Assembly (NCBI GenBank): GCA_019925105.1
Contig: JAHGAU010000026.1
Coordinates: 186,001-250,000, forward strand
Source of the DNA: Niebla homalea
Lineage: Eukaryota > Ascomycota > Lecanoromycetes > Lecanorales > Ramalinaceae
Direction of reading: 5' to 3'
DNA: 64,000 nucleotides
Shown here piece after piece: positions 55,274 through 64,000 of the stretch. The position numbers and the translations under genes were made by a program. The notes under the pieces were generated by a model, which worked only from the letters and a program-made list of their open reading frames with translations, was not told the DNA's origin and did no database searches. The first letter of the stretch is position 1. Each line of letters opens with the position of its first letter.

Positions 55274-57487
55274 ATGAGTACACACGGCCATCCATCCACC
55301 AATTGGCAAACGCCTGGAGCAATCCTGCAGGCGCCAATGCCCTCGGAGACGAGTCCGATATCCCTGACCCGGTCAATACACCAGCCACCATGCTCACACG
55401 AGGCCTCATCCTTCGACCTCGACGAGCAAACATCATTGTGGGGACGGCCAGCGTCCCATGATGCAACCACACAGCATCTGCATGACCTTTCGTTTATCTC
55501 TACAGATGAACCTCTGAGCGCTGGTAAGAGGAAATGGGCTGACTTGAGTCCCTTGGAGCAAGGAAGAGGTCATACTATGCCGCAAAGCAAGAGGTCAAGG
55601 CGAAGCGGTACTCAATGGGACAGCCAACATATCGATGGACGGCATTCCTTCCAACAGAACCCTGTGACGGGACATACTCGCAGCAACTTGCGCGTGGGCC
55701 AGATGTCACCGTCGAATGCTTCTACAGCGTCGTCTACAGCGTTTGAAGCTCGCATGGCGTGTCAAACATCCCGACAGGCCTACACTAGTACAGATGCACC
55801 TACAGATTCGTGGAGTCAATCCCAGCAGCTGCAATCCCACAGAGAAGCTGACTTGGGACACAATGGTGGAAGTCACATCTCAAATACCCCCTTGGCAACG
55901 ATTGAAGCCAAGTTGGCAGCACTAGGCGTGCCGCAGGACGATCCATGGCTCAACAACTCCTTTGAATTACCAGCATTATCAAATCAATTCAGATCCCCGT
56001 CTAATAAGATCGCTTGTTCGCAACCAGGCTGCATGACCGGCGCCATGGCCTTGGAGCACCTGTCCGTCAATGACTGCTGTGACCTGCCCTGTGAGGATAT
56101 CTGCGATAGCGATGATTGCAGTAGCTGTGATGGATCCTCAGAATGCTCCGAGTCTTGCGACAACCCTGCCTTATGCCATAGTGGGCATTGCGACGACCCT
56201 GACTGTCTCGAAACGCCAGAGTCGGCATGTGAAGGTCACCACCCGCCGCCCTTCTTATTCGATCATGTCCCGTCACCATGCTTGTATGTGGACCCGAGGC
56301 ACTTGACCCTGAATTGCCACTGGGAAACTTCTGGCAAACATTGTGAGGCATCGATGCCTTCGCCCAATACATTAAGTCAGCACATCCTGCAAGACCACAT
56401 TCAACCGCAAGCATCACTACCTTGCCAATGGGACGACTGTAGGAACCGCATTGATGCAGATGATCTTCCATCCCATGTATGGCAATATCACAGCCCAGTC
56501 CCTCACATTGACTCGTACGTCTGTCTATGGCATAGATGTGGTGCGTCTTTTGCAACGACGGAAGAGCTTGATATGCACATAAAGACGTGTCATTGCCTGA
56601 TGAGTTGCCATTGGCATGGATGCGAGCAGGAAGTGAGGAGTGAGACAGCCTTAAAGGCTCATGTTGACAATCGCCACATTACGGATGCAGAGCAGGGTAC
56701 CTCAGCAAATTCGTCACCTTCATCTCGCAGTATCTCTTCCCCTCGTACCCCGCAAATGACCCCTGTAGACCCAGGGGAGGAAGTCGTGGATATCGACGAT
56801 ATAGCGGTGGCCTCTCCGAAACATCAGATTTCAAGATCGAGTAAATTGACCACAGGTGTGCCAAAGAAACTGCCAGCAAGGACTGCCGCATCACTCGGCC
56901 AAAGCACTTCAGGGAATGCCGGCCCAAAGTCATGTCAATGGACCTTCGCTGGTGGCGTATGCGGCCAACTTTTCCCGAATGGAAATGCCCTGCAATCGCA
57001 TGTCGAGAGCAGCCACGTGCATGATACCAAACGTTACGGTATGAGCTCACGACCGAACCTGTGCTGCTGGGAAGGCTGTAAGACAAAAGGTCCATTCTCC
57101 GAACGCAGCAAGCTCGCTCGACACATGTACACGCACACCAAATTCATGGTCGGAGCCTGCGAGCACTGCGGGAAGGAGTATAACAATCAGAATCAACTGA
57201 TTGACCATGAGCGTACGCATACCAAAGAAAGACCATTTACCTGTGACCATTGCGGATTCAAGGCTACGAATAAGGCCGCACTTAGAACGCACATGCGCAC
57301 GCATACGGGAGAGAAGCCTTTGAAGTGTGACCGGTGCGCATACACATGCGGCGATCCCTCAAACATGAGCAAGCATCGCAAGACTCACGAAGCGCCCTTG
57401 TACAAATGTGGACTATGTGAAAAGGCATTTTGCCGCATGGCCACATTGAAAAGACACATGCGCTCCCACGAAGATAAGGGGAGGTAA
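55274..57487 (+). CDS. C2H2 zinc-finger transcription factor with ten fingers and a Cys-rich segment
   Basis: 737 residues, single exon, ATG 55274. The first 250 residues are disordered. A dense Cys block follows at about 255-320 (CCDLPCEDICDSDDCSSC, CSESCDNPALCHSGHC). Ten Cys2His2 fingers follow: four in a first group at about 345-470, three of them with the C-x-W form (CHWETSGKHC, CLWHRC, CHWHGC), the other starting CQWDDC; then six at about 555-735 (CQWTFAGGVC, CCWEGC, CEHC, CDHC, CDRC, CGLC) with TGEKP-like linkers. Fingers with C-x-W in pairs plus a separate Cys-rich domain are the layout of the zinc-responsive regulators Zap1 and ZafA; I think that is the likeliest relative but cannot prove it. 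It would act in the nucleus as a DNA-binding regulator. Confidence 0.8.
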   Translation: MSTHGHPSTNWQTPGAILQAPMPSETSPISLTRSIHQPPCSHEASSFDLDEQTSLWGRPASHDATTQHLHDLSFISTDEPLSAGKRKWADLSPLEQGRGHTMPQSKRSRRSGTQWDSQHIDGRHSFQQNPVTGHTRSNLRVGQMSPSNASTASSTAFEARMACQTSRQAYTSTDAPTDSWSQSQQLQSHREADLGHNGGSHISNTPLATIEAKLAALGVPQDDPWLNNSFELPALSNQFRSPSNKIACSQPGCMTGAMALEHLSVNDCCDLPCEDICDSDDCSSCDGSSECSESCDNPALCHSGHCDDPDCLETPESACEGHHPPPFLFDHVPSPCLYVDPRHLTLNCHWETSGKHCEASMPSPNTLSQHILQDHIQPQASLPCQWDDCRNRIDADDLPSHVWQYHSPVPHIDSYVCLWHRCGASFATTEELDMHIKTCHCLMSCHWHGCEQEVRSETALKAHVDNRHITDAEQGTSANSSPSSRSISSPRTPQMTPVDPGEEVVDIDDIAVASPKHQISRSSKLTTGVPKKLPARTAASLGQSTSGNAGPKSCQWTFAGGVCGQLFPNGNALQSHVESSHVHDTKRYGMSSRPNLCCWEGCKTKGPFSERSKLARHMYTHTKFMVGACEHCGKEYNNQNQLIDHERTHTKERPFTCDHCGFKATNKAALRTHMRTHTGEKPLKCDRCAYTCGDPSNMSKHRKTHEAPLYKCGLCEKAFCRMATLKRHMRSHEDKGR

Positions 57488-57847
57488 CCCAAACCAACGA
57501 GACTGAAAATTGACAAGATGACATTTACGCAGTAATACTGTATATAGTGATGATAACCCAGGAGAAGACCTGTGATGAAGACACAAGGGTTTTGGAAAAG
57601 CACGGCACGAGGGACTCAGCCCGCTGTGTTTCTGTACTGTCGTAGCTTATGGGGTTTTCGTTGAATATATTCGTAATACAAAAATGTTTGCTGACCGCTC
57701 AAATGAAATCTGCCGACCTTTCGCCAGTCTCATATCTTCGTGATCATGAGACGATCGGTTCTCCCGTGTCAGACGCTCCATCGACTTATTCATTCCAGAT
57801 CCCTCGTCAACTCATAAAACCCCCCTTTCCACCCACCCAACTCCCCT
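57488..57847. other. Convergent spacer
   Basis: 360 bases between the converging C2H2 gene and the small minus-strand gene. CT-rich on its right. No gene. Confidence 0.4.
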
Positions 57848-58609
57848 TCAGTTCCAATTCCTCGCCTCCCCCACCCCATTAGCATCCCGTCTCCTCCTCT
57901 CCTCTTTACTGACATTCTCCAGCGTATCCGTCCTCGTCTGCGCCTTCTGGCTCGCTAGGTCCCGCCCCAGTTTCCCCGTCGGTGCTCGTTGCGCCTTCGC
58001 CGCTCTCTCCTGTCACACACACGATACACATCAGCCTCAGCTCTTCTAACATCATCATCATCATCATCACCAGCTCTCGTCCTCTTGTCCTGTGCTGTCA
58101 CGCTCCGTGATATTCCCACGTCGGTTCCAGGGTATCAGGTACGTTGCTACATCGCCCCACAGCGTGCCCCGGCTTGGGAGTATTTCCCATACCGCTGCGC
58201 CAACGACTTCCCCTTCCCCTTCGCATTCACTTGCTTGATAGGGCGGATGGACAGGCTTCTTCCTCTTCCCACCTCTCCCCCCCCCCATCTCTGCCTCCTG
58301 CTCCTGTGCGTCCTCCACCCCTCCCCCTCACCCATCCCCCTCACAAACACAAGAACAACAACAAAAACAAAGAGCACCCACCTCAGCAGCCCTCGCAGCC
58401 GCGGCTCTCGCATCATCACCCCCCGTCCCATTCCCCGTCCCCCCACCAAGTGTGTGCCCTTGGGCCTGGGCCCCGCGGATCTTCGTCGGCACGGGCGCGG
58501 TCGCGGGTTTGGGCTGCGGGGCGGAGCCCAGCGTGCGGCCGGGTTGGGCGAACGGGTCGTCCGGGGACCGGGAGCGGGAGGGGGAGGTTTTGGTGCAGAG
58601 GTTGCCCAT
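57848..58609 (-). CDS. Small conserved fungal protein with predicted N-myristoylation
   Basis: Two exons, 58609-58382 and 58009-57848, joined across a 371-base intron give 129 residues. It begins MGNLCTKTS: Gly2 with Asn3 and Ser9 fits N-myristoylation, and Cys5 could be palmitoylated, as in small membrane-anchored proteins. The body has PGRTLGSAP, HTLGGG, then after the junction RAAE/ERAAKAQ, TGKLGRDLASQKAQTRTDTL and a helical, charged end RRRRDANGVGEARNWN. I recall fungal proteins of this shape (MGNLC...RTLG...GKLG..L..QK..TR) with no assigned function. The intron is long for this window, which is why both strands show competing open frames in this GC-rich stretch. Confidence 0.75.
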
Positions 58610-59933
58610 TTTTGTGTTGTGTGTTGTGTGTTCGAGTGAGGTGGTTGGGAGGAGGGTAAGGGTTGCGGGTGTACGAATGGGCGTGCGGAGAGGGAGAGGG
58701 AGAGGTAGACGGGAGAGAGAGGGGGGGGAGAGGGTCGGTTGTGGGAATTAAAGGAACGGCTGAAGAGGCCGGGGGTTGGGGGTCCCAAATATTGTGAATG
58801 GGGGGAGAAGGAGGCGTGAAGGAGGCGACAAGTGGGGTGATAGATTGGAGACGATGTGGCTGTGATGGGGAGGGCTGCCTTATCGATAAGCTTGTAAGGC
58901 CTAGGCGGGGGTATTTCCGGGGTATGTCCGGGGTATGTCCGGGCGCTGGGGAAGAAAGGTGCAAGGATTGTGTCTCAACATTTGGGGGATTTCATTTAGA
59001 TATTGGGCTCTAGCTTGGCGAATGCTTGTATTCGAAGAACAAGTCGCCGGCATTGACTCATGATGAGCTTGCCTTGCAAGGAGGCAATTAAGAAGCTAAT
59101 TTATGCCGATTCATGTCACAAGACGGCACATCAAATCGCACTCTCAGGACTCTGCAAATGCATTGAATAGGCCATCATTATGGGAATCAGGCAATCGTCT
59201 TACCAATCAGTCTCATTGCTCCGAAGTAGAACCATGCTTTCCTGAGTACCCACCCGTTCAATCATTTGGGTGGCAGCCTTAAGGGTCTGTCGAGCCACTT
59301 TCTTGATATCTCACTCTCCTTGCCGTTTCTGCTGTAGATACTGCAAAGCATATGCACGTGGCAGTAATGGGTTGAGATGACGAGGTCCATCTTGAGGCCG
59401 CCGACCACGGCAATGATAAAGGATAGAGCCATGATGGTCTTCGGTGGGTCTGAATGAGGTCGTCCAATTCTGATTGACTGTGATTTTCTCTCCTTCCATG
59501 TCGAGATATTAATGGGCCGTGTATTGCGGGGCAGATCTGGTCGAGGAATGAGATACGACTCAAAATGCAGACTGTGTACACAGTCTGCAAGAAGACAGGA
59601 GCAGACAATGTAGAATATTTGCATTCTGTTTACAAATTCTGCTTAAAACAAGATCCAAGCAGAAGTGTGGTATTTGTCCGGAACTCAAGCCTTGGTACGG
59701 CATTTGGCGCTTTCCAATTGCTTGCTCGACTTCGTAGACCCTTGTTCGCTTGCTTTAAGATGTGTGTAGTATTGTGAATCAGGCTGTGATGAATCTTGAA
59801 TAGTAGAACCCCTACCGATCTCGATTCGAAAATCCATCCAGTAACAGTAAATGTATATGGTTGTAAGTCTACCCGATTGTAATGGAAGCTAGTTGACTTG
59901 TATCGGCATTCCTGCCATGCGCATTGCGTGCTC
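58610..59933. other. GA/CT-rich promoter and gene-poor region
   Basis: The first 200 bases are strongly strand-asymmetric (GAGAGGGAGAGGGAGAGG on plus) and form the leader of the myristoylated-protein gene. GGGGTATGTCCGG is repeated twice near 58,920. Minus frames at 59624-59262 and nearby have no motif. No gene is supported. Confidence 0.45.
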
Positions 59934-60786
59934 CTACCCAATGGTATTGCGTGAAGACTGTCGATCGGTCGTTGTCCAGCTGAGTCCCTGCAACGGTCTT
60001 GCAAGTAGCACTTGCTTGTTTCTCTCGGCCAACAAGTGCTGTAGATTTCGAAACCCCTGCTCACATGTATCCTGAACTGTCTCGCCTCGCTTTGTGCTTA
60101 CCCCTTCCCTCTCGATCTCGAATACAGTGCTTGGGGGAACCAGTGCTCTGACGAATTCCATCACCGAGTTTGTGAAGGTCGTGCCCATGATGAACATTCG
60201 ACATTCCGATATGCGAATCCTCACTTTACTCGGGCGCGAGCGTGCTGCTATCGCATAACGTAGATGGCCGTGCAGGAAGCAAGCCAGGAACCGTGTGCCG
60301 AGACAGATCTCTAGTACCCATTCCTCCGTATTCTCGGATTTTTCGTGGCAAATTTTGGCAATCAGCGGAGGAGGTGCAGGCATTGTGCGCAATTCAGGCT
60401 TGAGGTACCTGAGGTTTCTTACATTGCGGCCTTGGTCTTGCCAGGACATGATAGCCTTGTAATTATGTCAATAGCGGTTATATTTGCTTGACACAGAGAT
60501 CGTAAGCACTTACGCATTCGTCCTCTGCATCAAACCGCGATCCGCTGAGCAATACCTCGTAGTCACCGGTCTCGATCAGGCTGAATACGTTACGCTGGAA
60601 TATTGAGAGCCCGAGCGAATGTAGGCTCCGAGAAACTCTGAGTACATTCAGCGACTTGGCAGGTAACACGGTTCGCTGATAGAATCTAGCATAGCTCCCA
60701 TGAGGTATCGTGACCACATCAGAAGGCAAGAGGATCTCCTCTAGTATCATGATCTGCAATTCAGTGGAAAGCATGCTCCACGCCAT
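59934..60786 (-). CDS. F-box-like protein, family member 4
   Basis: Two exons, 60786-60514 and 60455-59934, with a 58-base intron (GTAAGT donor) give 264 residues. MAWSMLSTELQIMILEEILLPS is the F-box-like leader; LNVLRVSRSLHSLGLSIFQRNVFSL matches the (V)SR-x-W-x-x-L-x-x-x-x-F block of the other members; EWVLEICLGTRFLACFLHGHLRY and VRIRISECRMFIMG continue as hydrophobic strands. ATG 60786 is the first in frame; farther upstream only a TTG is found. It is the only member here with an intron. Confidence 0.6.
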
Positions 60787-63700
60787 TTTCGTTGAGTAGG
60801 CAATGTAGGGCAGCAATTGAAATTCGAGAGGTGATCTCAATACGGTGGAGACGGCAAGAATGAGGTGTCGCAATGTCGATTGACAATAGGCAGGCGATCA
60901 CGTTTGTGTCACGTCAGAAAGTGTCATTCGAAATGAATCAAAGGCTTGGCGCTGTATGCACAGATTGCACTCACCTTTTCAAAACCCACAGCATATTTAC
61001 TACCTACGGACGACATTCTTGACGTTTCCTAAATGATTCTGTCAAGCATCTCCCACTACCATGGTGCTGTCGCCCTGCCAATGATGAATGTTGTAGGTAG
61101 ATCGAGTCCGGTGGTACGTGAATCGATGTGGTACAACAGTAGAGATCTTTGCGTTCTCCGTGATAGCATCGGGACACAGTCTGTCAGGCCGAAATGGAGA
61201 AGGAGTGATACCTGGACAAATATACAACAGCAAGGTTGGAGGCTTGCTGAAGGGGGAAAGCTCCATCGACAAAACAGCCCAGCTTTTTAAAGCTTCGAAC
61301 AAGCTCGGGACGGCATCCAAAGTTCCAGTGCTTCCCTTCACAACTGTGTACTAATCGGCAACCTGTGAAGCGATCAGACGCAGTCACAAAAGGCAGCATC
61401 AAAGTGATTACCGGCGGAGCTGTCGGTTAAAATATAAGGTGGGAGTCTTCAACTAGACCATTGCCCCGAATTTTGCTAGGAAGAGGTACCAGAGCTGCCT
61501 AAGTACTATTTCTAGTAATTTCGTCGTACGTTCATCTCTTGAAAATCATTTGGGCCATAAGGAAGGCTGTCTTCTACTGCAAGACCACATTTCTGCTCGT
61601 GAAAGATGATCCCTCGGGGATTTTCACTAAAGCCCTCAAATACCTCACTGAATCAAAGAGAGACGATTGCATCATTACGATAGTGTTTGATAATCATAAC
61701 CGACGATTTCACTTCCCAACTCCAGATGCAATCCAGTGACAGCTTACGCTTTCTCGTTGACGGCAAGCTTGGTGGTTTCAACCTTTAAAAGAAATTCTTG
61801 GATGCTGCACTCTATGAATCTTTTGAGGAAGAGTCTTGTCATGATGGATCTTGAGGCTTATGAGCTCGTAGCTCGACCCAAACGTCTTCATGTGTCGAGG
61901 TCTGAGACAAACTCGCCAATCTTCTCGGTCCGTTACAGATTGAAAAAGCTAAGGAATTATATCAGCTGTTCCCTAATTGGGGAACGAATTGAAGGGTTGG
62001 AAGAACCAAGCATAGTCGGCAACAAATCGCTGGCAGGAGGGCTGAAGTGAGAGCTGATCGGTACCAATATTACGTTGAGACTGGTGGTGGCAGCCAAAAT
62101 TACGAGCCGCTAGCTTGCAAGCTGTAATTTTCAGCTTTGGGCGCACATGTCCGCTCTGCACTTCTTGATTCTACATTCACAGCAGGGACTTTGACAGAGC
62201 GTTCTAAATTTGGACGTGGCTTCTATGAGAACTGCCTGCAGCATCGCTAAGTACATGCTCAAGTGGTCAACACCATCGAGCTTCGATGGCCTGGAATCTT
62301 TCTATGACTCTGCACACACAATGCCTGGCCGGATTTTTGGGCCTAAGCTTGGAGGCAGCTTTAGGACAAGGCGATGACAGCCGCGCAAGAAATTAGCAAG
62401 AGCATGGGTACCTTTGAGAAGGATGGACAAGCTGTTCGTGGAACGGGCGTGCCACCCATTGGCAGTCTTCATCCATGGGGCTTCCAACGAAAATCAGGAA
62501 CACGATGCACTCCAGTGCCAATCGCATGAGAAACAGGTTCTTTGTACATGGTCAGTGAAATATTCTTAGGTAATGATCCTTCTCTGGAGAAGATGAACTT
62601 TCAAAATGAACAATCCAATTCCTATAGCGTCATGAAGGATCCACATACTCTAGAATTACTCTGATCCATCGATTTCTCCGTTTAGACCTCCCTGCATCAT
62701 CTAGGCAAGCTTGCATGCTAACGATCTTCAGATTTCTAGGTGCTTCGATGACCATGGCCTCTCATTGATGTCAGGTTCTTTTAGTAGAAGGTACGTTCCG
62801 CCTCGCTCCATACCATTTCGTCCTGTCTCGTGATGACCACATGACACGGAAAGGCATTCCTCAATCCGAACACAAGCATGTCGATTCTGTCTCTTATACA
62901 AGTTTCAGCCTTGTCTGATCTACAAGCAAATGCCGTTCTCTCAATGACCCCTACGGGAAGAATCTTGCTGACCCTTGCTGCTCCCCTTAGGTAACTCAAT
63001 CATCCCCAGTCCTCTTCGAATATATATAAGTACACATGAAGAAACCTTGAACGACGAGCGGTCATACTGCGTACTTGCTTCGCCATATATCATCATGACC
63101 CAGAGCGTACAACTCTGGTTGGTATATGGTGGGCAATGTACTTGCTGAAAATTCGTCAGCTGAATTATAACACAAACACCATACCCTGTCCTTCATATCA
63201 AGCGATGATAGAAAAAGCGCTGACCCTGCGCACTAGGTAAATCTGCTTGGACAAATTCCTCGGCATCTGTGCGATGCATTCTCTATCATGATGAAAGATT
63301 ATTCACACTGTTTGAACCTGCCGTCTTGTAAACGAAGGCTACAGGTCATGAACGTACAAACACTGAAAATTCTGATTTAATGAGGTTGGTGCCCGTCATG
63401 TTCAGTCTAATTCAAGGATGCCTGAGCTAACGAGAAGGGCGTTCAGCCTGACATTAGATGAGCAGTCGCACATTAAGAAAATCCAGTTCTTCGTTACAGC
63501 TGGAGACTCAGCTGACCACAAGCTCTGTCATCAGGTTCTTTCGAAACCTCATGTTAGACGTAGACTCGGCCATTGTGTAAGTCTTACTTTGCACCACCCA
63601 TCCCCGATCACCTGACCTGATGAATCTCATATTCGCTGTGTTCTTCCTGAGACACGACGTTGAAGAAACAAAACCAATCACCTTGGAGAGCTGATACCGC

Positions 63701-64000
63701 ATCTGAAAACCCCAAAGCTTGCTGATTGTCATGCCATTGACCTAGCTGATGTTCTGAATGATAGTGACGAACAAGATATCCAAGTGAACCCAGCGACTTC
63801 GCGCATAGTATTTCGTGTCTCGAGCAGGAATGGATACCTTGCATACCAATTACCATAGATAGCTCCAAATCAAATCATATCTCATTGCCTCTCCCGATCT
63901 TCCACACGTGCAGGCTCCCCGCTCTGCATCTGTCCCCATCACCTCCACCCCCCAACCCTCCCCTCATCCCACCGTTCCCTCTCCTCCCGTCTCCTCCACC
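60787..64000. other. Gene-poor end of window
   Basis: 3.2 kb of normal composition without a supported gene. Short plus frames (61033-61290, 61118-61354, 61539-61739, 61736-62050) and minus frames near 62,500-63,870 carry no motif. The fragmented frames at 61,540-62,200 could be a decayed gene, as several adjacent frames read protein-like pieces (LANLLGPLQIEKAKELYQL; FLVDGKLGGFNL), but I cannot assign it. The last 60 bases turn CT/C-rich (CTCCCGTCTCCTCCACC), like a fungal leader of a gene beyond the edge. Confidence 0.4.

Noticed and set aside
57989..58639. 216-residue plus-strand frame
   Set aside because: It is the antisense of the myristoylated-protein gene and intron; composition is low-complexity and no motif is seen.

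Overview
The window is nuclear DNA of a filamentous ascomycete, most likely a Dothideomycete. Genes carry short spliceosomal introns (about 50-150 bases, GT..AG, often GTATGT or GTGAGT donors). Recognisable proteins are typical of Pezizomycotina: a HET-domain protein, an RTA1-like membrane protein, F-box-like families, and fungal DUF7924-like and HNH relics. An 11 kb block shows the C-to-T/G-to-A decay of repeat-induced point mutation (RIP). The class call is an inference from gene content, not a measurement.

Layout. 0-10.5 kb: the end of a conserved fungal gene (minus), the trafficking scaffold MON2 (plus), a 1.8 kb gene-poor pyrimidine-rich spacer, and a four-exon large-ectodomain membrane protein (minus). 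10.9-22.3 kb: a small foldback element, then an AT-rich insertion. The insertion is a terminal-inverted-repeat (TIR) element of about 3.5 kb with TA flanks, which was itself entered by a 7,696-base Ty3/gypsy-type chromovirus with 360-base LTRs and a 5-base target duplication. All coding capacity there is destroyed. 22.3-27.3 kb: accessory debris (a truncated adenylosuccinate synthetase copy with RIP-like changes, a broken DUF7924-like gene, a 3 x 66 base tandem repeat) and a HET-domain gene. 27.8-43.6 kb: a mostly housekeeping block with a twelve-exon adenylosuccinate synthetase, the ubiquitin E2 variant MMS2, a long LYR-motif protein, kynurenine formamidase (with two apparent frameshifts), the splicing helicase PRP5, a mitochondrial-type double HMG-box protein and an RTA1-like protein. 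43.6-64 kb: gene-poor and accessory, with an HNH-type pseudogene, four dispersed F-box-like paralogues, an orphan gene, a ten-finger C2H2 factor and a small probably lipidated protein; the last 3 kb holds no gene I can support.

How it fits together. The housekeeping genes act in separate processes: endosome-Golgi traffic, purine synthesis, K63 ubiquitin signalling, tryptophan breakdown, branch-site recognition in splicing and mitochondrial DNA packaging. The accessory stretches look like duplication, RIP and decay around transposons. The most notable local association is an intact but divergent adenylosuccinate synthetase beside a HET-domain gene, with a truncated copy of the same gene about 5.4 kb upstream at the transposon border. 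Exon boundaries were worked out by hand from splice signals, reading frame and family resemblance; none is backed by transcripts.
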